From Mucilaginibacter sp. KACC 22773 (GTDB lineage Bacteria > Bacteroidota > Bacteroidia > Sphingobacteriales > Sphingobacteriaceae), in assembly GCF_028736215.1 (NCBI RefSeq), contig NZ_CP117883.1, positions 6,138,001 to 6,202,000 of the forward strand: a stretch of DNA of 64,000 nt. Direction: 5' to 3'. The notes beneath the pieces are model-generated. The model did not search any database, had not been told where the DNA came from, and saw only the letters and a list, made by a program, of their open reading frames with translations. Below, in pieces: positions 35,341 through 44,000 of this stretch. Numbering within the stretch: the first letter of the stretch is position 1; each line of letters opens with the position of its first letter. The translations under genes and the position numbers were made by a program.

Positions 35341-38283
35341 CAACGCATGAGCAAAGAAGCAGAAAAAGATCCATCAAAACATATTATTATAAAAGGGGCG
35401 CGCGTACATAACCTTAAAAATATGGATGTGGCCATCCCCAAAAACAAGCTGGTTGTTGTAACGGGTATGTCGGGTTCGGGCAAATCGTCGCTTGCTTTTG
35501 ATACGTTATATGCCGAAGGGCAACGCCGCTATGTAGAAAGCCTTTCGTCATACGCCCGCCAGTTCCTGGGCCGCATGAACAAGCCCGATGTTGATTATAT
35601 AAAAGGTATAGCCCCGGCAATAGCCATTGAGCAAAAAGTAATCACATCAAACCCACGCTCAACTGTGGGCACCTCGACAGAAATTTATGATTACCTGAAA
35701 CTGCTTTTCTCGCGCATTGGCAAAACCATTTCACCTATATCCGGCCTGCCGGTGAAAAAAGATTCGGTTACCGATGTGGTAAACTTTGTACTCGGCCTGC
35801 CCAACGAAAGCCAGGTAACCATATTGGCTCCCTTATATCCGCACAATAACCGCAGCCTGAAAGAAGAGTTGGCCGTGCTGATGCAAAAAGGTTTTGTACG
35901 CGTGGAATACCAGAGAAAGCTATCGAAAATAGAGGCATTGTTAGAGGACGCCAGTATTGTTGATGATGGGTCATGGCTGATAGAAGAGGTAAAAGGTGAA
36001 AGCTTAAAGGCGAAAGGCAAAAAGCAAAAGGTTGAAAGCGAAAAGCAAAATGAAACAGATCAACTCACCACTCACTACTCACCACTCACCACTTATAACG
36101 CTGTACGCATCGTTATCGACCGTATAAGCAAAAACGAAGAGGATGAAACGGTAAGTCGCCTGGGCGACTCTATCCAGACAGCCTTTTTTGAGGGTAAAGG
36201 CGATTGCTACGTGCGTTACCAGGAGGCCGACGCCGAGCAGGAAACCGAACGTTTTTTTTGCGACCGTTTTGAATTGGACGGCATTAAATTTGAAGAGCCT
36301 ACACCGAACTTTTTCAGCTTTAATAATCCTTACGGCGCCTGCAAAAAATGCGAAGGTTACGGTAAGGTAATTGGCATTGATGAAGATTTGGTTATTCCTG
36401 ATAAAAGTAAATCGATATATGAAGGAGCCATTGCCCCGTGGCGTGGCGAAAAGATGCGCGAGTGGAATGACAACCTGGTGAGGCATGCCCTGAAATTTGA
36501 TTTCCCGATACATCGCCAATACAATCAGCTTACTGCGAAAGAGCAAAAATTACTGTGGACTGGCAATAAGTTTTTCCGTGGCCTTGATGAGTTTTTCAAG
36601 GAGATGGAAGAGCAAACCTATAAAATCCAGTACCGTGTTTTGCTATCGCGATACAGGGGCAAAACCACCTGTCCCGAGTGTAAGGGCAGCCGTTTGCGCC
36701 AGGATGCATCGTATGTAAAAATTAATGAGCGCTCCATTACCGATGTGGTTTTGATGCCGCTTGATAAAGCGCAGGAGTTTTTCCAAGGCCTGGAACTGAA
36801 CGAAACCGACGCCAAAATTGGTAAACGTTTATTAATGGAAATAACCAATCGTTTGGTTTTCCTGAATGATGTTGGCTTGAGCTACTTAACGCTAAATCGT
36901 TTATCAAACACACTATCGGGTGGCGAATCGCAACGGATTAACCTGGCTACCTCATTGGGAAGCAGCCTGGTGGGCTCGATATATGTGTTGGATGAACCAA
37001 GCATAGGCCTGCACCCGCGCGACACCCAGCGCTTAATTGGCGTATTAAAATCCCTGCGCGATGTAGGCAACACCGTTTTGGTGGTTGAGCACGAGGAAGA
37101 GATTATGAAGGCGGCCGACCATATCATTGATATTGGCCCCGAAGCCGGCACCCATGGCGGAGAATTGATTTTTACCGGGACTTATGACGAGATAATAAAA
37201 GACGATAACAGCTTAACCGGCCGCTATCTGAGCGGTAAGGACGAAATTGCTATACCAGCCACCCGCCGTAAATGGCACGATTTTATTGAGATAAAGGGCG
37301 GCCGCGAAAACAACCTGCAGCACGTAAATGCTAAGTTCCCGTTGGGTGTGCTTACCGTTGTTACAGGCGTATCCGGATCTGGTAAAACCAGTTTGGTAAA
37401 ACGCATACTGGCCCCTGCCCTGCAAAAAACACTGGGCAATTACTCGGGCGAGCAAACAGGATCATACGATAGCATTGACGGTGATTATGCCAAGATAGAA
37501 CAGGTAGAAATGGTTGACCAAAACCCCATCGGCCGTTCATCGCGCTCAAACCCGGTTACCTATGTAAAAGCCTGGGACGAGATCCGCAATCTGTACGCTG
37601 CACAACCGGCAGCCAAAGCGGCCGGCTTAAAACCATCCGCATTCTCGTTTAACGTAGAGGGTGGCCGTTGTGATGTTTGCCAGGGCGAAGGCGAAGTAAA
37701 GATAGAGATGCAGTTTATGGCCGACATTTTCCTTACCTGCGAAACTTGCGGCGGCAACCGTTTTAAACAGCATATACTGGATATTACCTATAATGATAAA
37801 AACGTAGCCGAAGTACTGCACATGACCATTGATGAGGCTTTGCAGTTTTTTGCTAAAGAGCCCAAGATCATTTCAAAAATAAAACCCCTGGTTGATGTTG
37901 GTTTAGGTTATGTACAACTGGGCCAATCATCAAATACGTTATCGGGCGGCGAAGCGCAGCGTATTAAGCTGGCATCGTTCCTGGTAAAAGGTAACAACAC
38001 GCACAAAACGCTGTTCATTTTCGATGAACCCACTACCGGGCTGCATTTTGCCGACATTAAAAAGCTGCTGAAATCATTTGATGCCTTGCTGGAGCATGGT
38101 AATACCATTATTGTTATTGAACATAACATGGACGTTATTAAATGCGCCGACTGGGTGATTGACATTGGCCCCGAAGGCGGCGACCGTGGCGGGAAAGTAG
38201 TATTTGAAGGCGTGCCTGAAAACCTCATCAAAGAAAAAAAATCGCATACCGGGCACTATTTAAAAGAACGGTTTGGGAAGTAA
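35323..38283 (+). CDS. uvrA: Excinuclease ABC subunit A
   Basis: 986 residues (about 940 is usual). UvrA recognises bulky DNA damage and loads UvrB. Walker A motifs TGMSGSGKSSLAF and TGVSGSGKTSLVK, both LSGGE(S/A)QRI signatures and the zinc modules (CKKCEGYG, CPECKGSR, CDVCQGEGEVKIE, CETCGGNRF) are present. The extra length comes from a ~36-residue low-complexity insertion at about 223-258. The start ATG 35323 lies in a word-repeat; ATG 35347 (MSKEAEKD) is the more likely original start. Confidence 0.97.
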   Translation: MNHELIQRMSKEAEKDPSKHIIIKGARVHNLKNMDVAIPKNKLVVVTGMSGSGKSSLAFDTLYAEGQRRYVESLSSYARQFLGRMNKPDVDYIKGIAPAIAIEQKVITSNPRSTVGTSTEIYDYLKLLFSRIGKTISPISGLPVKKDSVTDVVNFVLGLPNESQVTILAPLYPHNNRSLKEELAVLMQKGFVRVEYQRKLSKIEALLEDASIVDDGSWLIEEVKGESLKAKGKKQKVESEKQNETDQLTTHYSPLTTYNAVRIVIDRISKNEEDETVSRLGDSIQTAFFEGKGDCYVRYQEADAEQETERFFCDRFELDGIKFEEPTPNFFSFNNPYGACKKCEGYGKVIGIDEDLVIPDKSKSIYEGAIAPWRGEKMREWNDNLVRHALKFDFPIHRQYNQLTAKEQKLLWTGNKFFRGLDEFFKEMEEQTYKIQYRVLLSRYRGKTTCPECKGSRLRQDASYVKINERSITDVVLMPLDKAQEFFQGLELNETDAKIGKRLLMEITNRLVFLNDVGLSYLTLNRLSNTLSGGESQRINLATSLGSSLVGSIYVLDEPSIGLHPRDTQRLIGVLKSLRDVGNTVLVVEHEEEIMKAADHIIDIGPEAGTHGGELIFTGTYDEIIKDDNSLTGRYLSGKDEIAIPATRRKWHDFIEIKGGRENNLQHVNAKFPLGVLTVVTGVSGSGKTSLVKRILAPALQKTLGNYSGEQTGSYDSIDGDYAKIEQVEMVDQNPIGRSSRSNPVTYVKAWDEIRNLYAAQPAAKAAGLKPSAFSFNVEGGRCDVCQGEGEVKIEMQFMADIFLTCETCGGNRFKQHILDITYNDKNVAEVLHMTIDEALQFFAKEPKIISKIKPLVDVGLGYVQLGQSSNTLSGGEAQRIKLASFLVKGNNTHKTLFIFDEPTTGLHFADIKKLLKSFDALLEHGNTIIVIEHNMDVIKCADWVIDIGPEGGDRGGKVVFEGVPENLIKEKKSHTGHYLKERFGK
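35990..36097 (+). repeat. In-frame word-repeat insertion inside uvrA
   Basis: Words of AAAGGCGAAAGGCAAAAAGC type are followed by CACTCACCACTCACCACTTA words. Together they add ~36 residues (GESLKAKGKKQKVESEKQNE and on to THYSPLTTY) to the UvrA signature region. Flanking UvrA sequence is intact. Confidence 0.75.
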
Positions 38284-38308
38284 TATTGCCGCATAAAAAT
38301 TATACCAT

Positions 38309-38347
38309 AAGGCGCTTGCAGCATAAACACTGTAAGGGCCTTTTTTG
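38309..38347 (+). terminator. Terminator of uvrA
   Basis: AAGGCGCTTGCAG pairs with CTGTAAGGGCCTT (one mismatch, one wobble) followed by TTTTTT. Confidence 0.8.
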
Positions 38348-38509
38348 TCCTTATTATCAATCCAGGTTAATTTGCTGTTGATATTTGTTATGCTAATGCT
38401 TATATTTACATAACACGGCCTAACATCTTATTTTTTCCTCTTCCAACAATATCTATCTGTAAAAGATACGATAACGGCCACAGGCTATTAACTTCTAAAT
38501 CTTCAATTT

Positions 38510-39097
38510 ATGTTGGGTACAAAACACCTCTATGACACCATTCGTACTATGTTTGGCGGACACTTCTCTCAAAGCCAGATTGATGGCATCGAAACTATTT
38601 TAACGGCTATTGCTGCAGCTGGTATAACCGATAACCGCAAAACAGCGTACATGCTGGCTACTGTGTTTCATGAATGCGCCAAAAAAATGCAGCCAATAGC
38701 CGAATTTGGCAAGGGCGCGGGCCATGACTATGGTAAAAAATTAAAAATGGGGACCGGCCCCGGTCACCGGATACCCTATACCACTCCCGATAAATTATAT
38801 TACGGCAGGGGCTATGTACAACTAACCTGGTATGAGAATTACGAGAGCATGGGCCACTTACTGCATGTTGACCTGCTCGGAAATCCAGAACTGGCCTTAG
38901 ATCCAACTATAGCTACAAACATTATGGTTAAAGGGATGGTTGGTGGCCTGTTTACGGGCAAGAGCCTTGGCAAATATTTCACAGCCGACTTAACCGACTG
39001 GGTAAACGCCCGCAAAATAATTAACGGCCTTGACCAGGCAGCAACTATTGCAGGATATGCTCAAACGTTTTATAAAGGGTTAACTGCCCCGGTGTAA
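38510..39097 (+). CDS. GH19-type chitinase/lysozyme-like enzyme
   Basis: 195 residues, no signal peptide. FHECAKKMQPIAEFGKG carries the catalytic Glu region and LYYGRGYVQLTWYENYESMG is the canonical GH19 signature; the end is KIINGLDQAATIAGYAQTFYKGL. It would cleave beta-1,4-linked GlcNAc/MurNAc glycans such as peptidoglycan. It resembles phage endolysin-type GH19, but no holin or phage genes are adjacent, and no signal is present to export it. Confidence 0.88.
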   Translation: MLGTKHLYDTIRTMFGGHFSQSQIDGIETILTAIAAAGITDNRKTAYMLATVFHECAKKMQPIAEFGKGAGHDYGKKLKMGTGPGHRIPYTTPDKLYYGRGYVQLTWYENYESMGHLLHVDLLGNPELALDPTIATNIMVKGMVGGLFTGKSLGKYFTADLTDWVNARKIINGLDQAATIAGYAQTFYKGLTAPV

Positions 39098-39111
39098 ATA
39101 ACCAAAGGAAT

Positions 39112-39495
39112 TTAGCCCAGGGAAATTCCGGCTTCCTTAATTTGGCCATGCCGGTTGATTATTAAGCTTGTTATAGCGTTAAATAATTGTTGGTTTTCCT
39201 CCCAAAAGGCAGTTTTAATTTTTAACACAATCGCTAATAAGTCGCCGGGGTAGTAATCGCCCTCGGCAAAAAGATCTTCTGCAAGTTCTTCGATGGCAAG
39301 CGGTACAAGATATGGCAAGCTAAACTCCTGCCCTATCATTAAACGCAAATCCCCGGTAGTAAATTCATTTAGCGGGAGCTTCAATAGCTCCAGGCAGCGC
39401 CGTACAAGTGGTGTTGGCGCCGCTGCCGGATCTTCAACGCCTATCTTTTCCAGGTTTTGTAGTGATTTGTAGCGCCAATTATTTTCCAGTTTCAT
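39112..39495 (-). CDS. CDI-type immunity protein (CdiI_3-like), orphan
   Basis: 127 residues. The pattern WRYKSLQNLEK...FTTGDLRLMIGQEFSLPYLVPLAIEEL and YYPGDLLAIVLK matches the contact-dependent growth inhibition immunity protein family (CdiI_3 type), by memory. Such proteins neutralise a toxin delivered by a neighbour cell. No toxin gene lies next to it in this window, so it is an orphan or part of a distributed immunity set. It is convergent with the GH19 gene. Confidence 0.75.
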   Translation of the reverse strand: MKLENNWRYKSLQNLEKIGVEDPAAAPTPLVRRCLELLKLPLNEFTTGDLRLMIGQEFSLPYLVPLAIEELAEDLFAEGDYYPGDLLAIVLKIKTAFWEENQQLFNAITSLIINRHGQIKEAGISLG

Positions 39496-39565
39496 AAAAT
39501 ATAATCAACATGTGTAAGCCATTAACCTAATCAACTACTCATCACCCAATCAACCACTCAACCCA

Positions 39566-39736
39566 TTATTTGCCACCCGTTTTAACGTACATGTAAATAA
39601 TACCGCCAATAACGGTAATGGCCAATACAATAAGCCCGGTAACACCTTTCTTTTTATCCTGGCGCATTAGCCATACTAAAAATGCAACCAGCGGCAGCAC
39701 AAATACCGCCCAGAATATTAATGATGGAATAGTCAT
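39566..39736 (-). CDS. Small double-span membrane protein
   Basis: 56 residues: MTIPSLIFWAVFVLPLVAFL, then WLMRQDKKKGVTGL, then a second hydrophobic span IVLAITVIGGIIYMY and tail KTGGK. The two spans with a basic cytoplasmic loop look like a real membrane protein. Word-repeat blocks lie at both sides (39515-39565 and 39741-39830). No family recognised. Confidence 0.65.
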   Translation of the reverse strand: MTIPSLIFWAVFVLPLVAFLVWLMRQDKKKGVTGLIVLAITVIGGIIYMYVKTGGK

Positions 39737-39740
39737 AAAT

Positions 39741-39830
39741 TATTGATTTATTGAATTAGTGAATTACTGATTTGAATTGCAAAGTAATTATTAGACATTC
39801 CCTTCAATTCAATAATTCAGTAATTCAAAA
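39741..39830. repeat. TTGAATTAGTGAATT word-repeat block
   Basis: Imperfect words TTATTGAATTAGTGAATTAC and the inverted TTCAATTCAATAATTCAGTA fill the whole gap between the tsaD stop and the ATG of the small membrane gene. Confidence 0.65.
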
Positions 39831-40832
39831 TTAAAATATCATCCTTGCCATGGGTGCAATTTCCTGCCCCGAAAATTCACCTTTTAAATATTTATAGTAG
39901 CCGGCAATTGCAATCATTGCGGCGTTATCTGTACAATATTGCATAGCCGGAATAAAGCTTTCCCAGCCGTTTTTTTCGCAAAGCGCCTGTAGTCCCAACC
40001 TTAAACCTGTATTGGCCGATACACCGCCGGCCAAAGCCAATTGTTTAATGCCGTACTGTTTTGCGGCTTTTTCAAATTTATTAAGCAGTATGGTTGCTAT
40101 CCGTTTTTCAACCGAGGCACAAATATCGGCCATGTTTTCGCTGATAAAATCGGGGTTCTTAGCCACGTTATCGCGAATAAAATACAATATCGACGTTTTT
40201 AACCCGCTAAAACTAAAATCAAAGCCCGGGATCTGTGGCTCGGGAAACTTGTAAGCATCCGCATTACCCTGCCGCGCGTATTTATCTATAAGCGGGCCTC
40301 CCGGATAAGGTAAGCCCAGTATCTTGCTGGTTTTATCCATTGCTTCGCCCGCAGCATCATCCAGTGTTTGGCCAATAATTTCCATTTCAAAATAATCTTT
40401 TACCAAAACTATTTGCGTGTGCCCGCCCGATACGGTAAGGCATAAAAATGGAAACACGGGCTTATGATCGCCAATAAAGTGGGCCAGGATATGGGCCTGC
40501 ATGTGATTAATTTCGACCAATGGCGCGTTTTGGGCAAGCGCAAATGCCTTGGCGAATGACACGCCAACTAATAATGAGCCTAAAAGGCCCGGCCCGCGGG
40601 TAAAAGCTACCGCATCAATATCATTTTTGTTTACTTTTGCGTTCAATAGTGCTTGTTGAACGGCAGGAACAATATTTTGCTGATGTACCCTTGAGGCAAG
40701 CTCGGGGACAACGCCACCATATGCCTCGTGAATGCTTTGGTTAGCAATAACATTGCTCAGGATAACCCCATCAACGCAAACAGAGGCAGATGTGTCATCG
40801 CAAGAAGATTCAATTCCTAATATTACAGGCAC
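39831..40832 (-). CDS. tsaD: tRNA N6-adenosine threonylcarbamoyltransferase
   Basis: 333 residues, standard length. TsaD transfers threonylcarbamoyl to A37 of ANN-decoding tRNAs. Metal-binding HMQAHILAHF (H-x3-H), FTRGPGLLGSLLVG and AGEAMDKTSKILGLPYPGGP are intact, as is ALAGGVSANTGLR. It is divergent from the TamB-like gene across a word-repeat region. Confidence 0.98.
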   Translation of the reverse strand: MPVILGIESSCDDTSASVCVDGVILSNVIANQSIHEAYGGVVPELASRVHQQNIVPAVQQALLNAKVNKNDIDAVAFTRGPGLLGSLLVGVSFAKAFALAQNAPLVEINHMQAHILAHFIGDHKPVFPFLCLTVSGGHTQIVLVKDYFEMEIIGQTLDDAAGEAMDKTSKILGLPYPGGPLIDKYARQGNADAYKFPEPQIPGFDFSFSGLKTSILYFIRDNVAKNPDFISENMADICASVEKRIATILLNKFEKAAKQYGIKQLALAGGVSANTGLRLGLQALCEKNGWESFIPAMQYCTDNAAMIAIAGYYKYLKGEFSGQEIAPMARMIF

Positions 40833-40835
40833 TTG

Positions 40836-40986
40836 TTTTAATTATTGAATTAATGAATTAGTGAGTTAGTGAATTCCTGTTTAGCTGAATTTTCCGATCT
40901 TAATAAAAGATCATCAAACTAATCAATGCCTTAATTGTAATTGATGAGTTTTAAATCACTAATTCAATAATTCGCTAAATCACTAA
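40836..40986. repeat. Word-repeat block between tsaD and the TamB-like gene
   Basis: TTATTGAATTAATGAATTAG and, in inverse sense, TTCAATAATTCGCTAAATCA words fill the divergent gap right up to both genes. The in-frame TAA that closes the TamB frame (40984) belongs to the block. Confidence 0.65.
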
Positions 40987-41034
40987 ATAAAAAGCAAAGT
41001 TATTAAAAAAGCACTCAAAATAGTATTCGGGCTG

Positions 41035-44000
41035 GTGTTGTTGATATTATTGACACTTAGCATACTTTTATTGGCTTTTCAATATAAACCCGTGCAAACA
41101 TGGGCCGCTAAAAAAGCGACCAAATATCTGTCGGATGAATTGCGTACTACAGTAAGTATAAAAAGTCTTTACATAAGGCCTTTTAGCACCGTAGTTATTG
41201 AAGGCTTATATGTACTGGATAAAAAGAAGGATACGCTGCTGAATACCCCAAAGCTGGCAGTAGATATTAATGGGTTCTCTATTTTTAACAGCATCAAACA
41301 ACGGCTTATTACTTTTTCGGCCATTGAGCTTGATAACGGGTCTTTTTACCTGAAAAAACAAAAGGATAGTACTACCAACCTCGATTTTATTATCAACTAT
41401 TTTAACTCTGGCGATACCGCAACAACCGCCAGCAAACCCTGGACGCTGAATTTTGATAAGATCACCATTAACAACTTCCACTTCCGGTACAAAAACCAGC
41501 TGATTGATACCGCAATGGCCCAGGTTAATTTTGACGATATTGACGTAAAACATTTTAGCACGGTGGTTTTAAATATGGATATCAAAAACCACCTGTTTAA
41601 AGGCAATGTTCAAAAGCTAACCCTTGCAGAAAAAAGCGGGTTTTACGTTAAGAATTTAACATCAAATATTACCATAGATACTAACCAGATACTGGCACAA
41701 AATCTTCATTTAAAAACCGGGCATTCTGATTTGAAAGATTATTTCAGGATGAAATTTAAATCGTTTAGCGATTTTGACGAGTTTAACACTAAGGTTTATA
41801 TGGATGGCGATTTTAAATCGTCGCGGGTATCATCGGCAGATATCGCCTACTTTACCAGCGGGCTTGAAAAAGTAACTTTCGACCTTGGTTTAGACGGTCG
41901 TGCCCACGGGACGGTTAGTAACATAAAATCAAAAGGAGTTACAATAACCGGAGGCCAGGCTACCTTTATAAAAGGCGACTTTAATTTAAGAGGTTTGCCC
42001 GATTGGGATAATACCTTCCTGGAGCTGCGCTTTGACCAGATAGCATCTAACAAAAAGGATATCGATTATCTTATCAGTCATTTTTCGGGCCAGCCCAACC
42101 TAAAAGTGCCTGATATTATCAACAAGTTTGGTAACGTCAATTTCACAGGCAGATTTAGCGGTTTGCAAAACGATTTTGTGGCCTACGGTATTTTCAAAAC
42201 TAAGCTTGGCCGTTTTGATTCGGACATTAATTTAAAAATCGACAAAAAAGGAAACCCCAGTTACAGCGGCAAACTGGATGCCTTTAACTTTGACCTGGGC
42301 ACCTTGCTTGATGAAAGCAGCCTGGGCCGCACCACGTTTACATCAAACATAAAGGGCAGCGGCGACGACCTTAAAACCTTGAGCGAAAAAGGCGATGCTA
42401 AAATTAAATACATCGATTTTAATAATTACACCTATAATAACCTTACCATCAATGGCTCGTTTATAAAAAAACTTGCTAACGGGCATATCACCATTAACGA
42501 TAAAAACATAAAGCTCGACCTGAAAGGAAAGGTAAACCTAAACGGCCAACTGCCCGCGTATGATTTAGCAGCCACCATTAAGGATGCCAAACTAAACGCC
42601 TTAAAACTGATAAAAGATACCATCACCCTTAGTACACAGCTAAAAACCACGTTTAGCGGCAACGACCTTAAAAATTTACAGGGCAATATTTTGCTATCGC
42701 CGATAAAGATTGTGGATCCACGTAATAATTACCAGGCCGATTCACTGTACCTTTCGGCCAGCGGCAGCGGTAATGCCAGGGAAATAGCCCTCAAATCTGA
42801 CTTTGCCGATGCCAATATTAAAGGCAGTTTTGACCTTGCTACCCTCCCATCGTATTTTAAAACCATTGTTAAAAAGTACATTCCATCGTTGCAAACTACT
42901 ATTGTACCGCCTAAACCAGAAGAGTTTGATTTTAACCTCACCCTAAAAAAACTCGATCCGCTGACATCGATATTTTTACCTCAATTAAAAATACCTGATC
43001 AGGGGAATTTTACGGGCCATTTTGACTCCAATAACAAAACAGCTACGCTATCGGGCTATATAAAAACGTTTAAAATTGGCAAAACGGTTTTTCATGATTT
43101 CATTATTGACGAGAGCACATCCGATAATTTGCTGGGACTTAACGTTTCGCTAAAAAGGGTTGACCTGACCGACAGCCTTTTTATAAAGGACATTAACATA
43201 ACCAACTTTCTTAAAAACGATAGTTTAAACTTTAACGTTAAGCTATCCGATAAAAACGCAGTAAACCAGCTGGATCTTTACGGCCTGGTTGAATTTGGCA
43301 AAGACACTACAGCCAAATTAAAACTACTACCCTCAGACGTGATCCTGGAGCACGAAAAGTGGAAAATACAGGAGCAAGTACGCATCCGGCTACTTAATGG
43401 CAAAACACAGGTAACGGGGTTTGAGTTATCAAACGGAAATCAAAAGGTCAGAATAAATGGCTTTATATCTGATAACCCTACTGATGTATTAAAACTCACG
43501 TTTGAGAAATTTAACATGCGTACGCTTAACCAGCTCACCAAAACATCGGGCATATTTTTAAAGGGCTACCTCAATGGCGATGTAAATATGACCGCCATTA
43601 CCGCAGATCCAGGTGTTGATGCCAAGCTGACTATCGATTCGCTTACCATGAACAAAACGCTTATTGGTAATGTAAAATTGGTATCAACACTGGATAACGA
43701 CCGCAAACAGGCCGACATGAAATTAAACATTGTTAACCGCGGCCTGGAAACCATGAACCTATCGGGGATATACGCCTTTGGTAAAGACACTGAAGATAAC
43801 CTGGACTTTGATGTAAAAATGAATCAAACCGAGGCCATCATCTTTGAGCCATTCATTAAAGACCTGGTGTCGGATGTTAAAGGAAATATTTCTACCAATT
43901 TGAAGCTCTCGGGCAGCCCGTCGAAACCAAAATTAAACGGTGATGTGACTTTGGTAAATACAGGAGTAACGGTTAATTATTTAAAAACAGCGTATACGGT

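Noticed and set aside
38510..39097. Prophage remnant suggested by the GH19 endolysin-like gene
   Set aside because: No holin, capsid, tail or integrase genes are near; neighbours are ordinary chromosomal genes.
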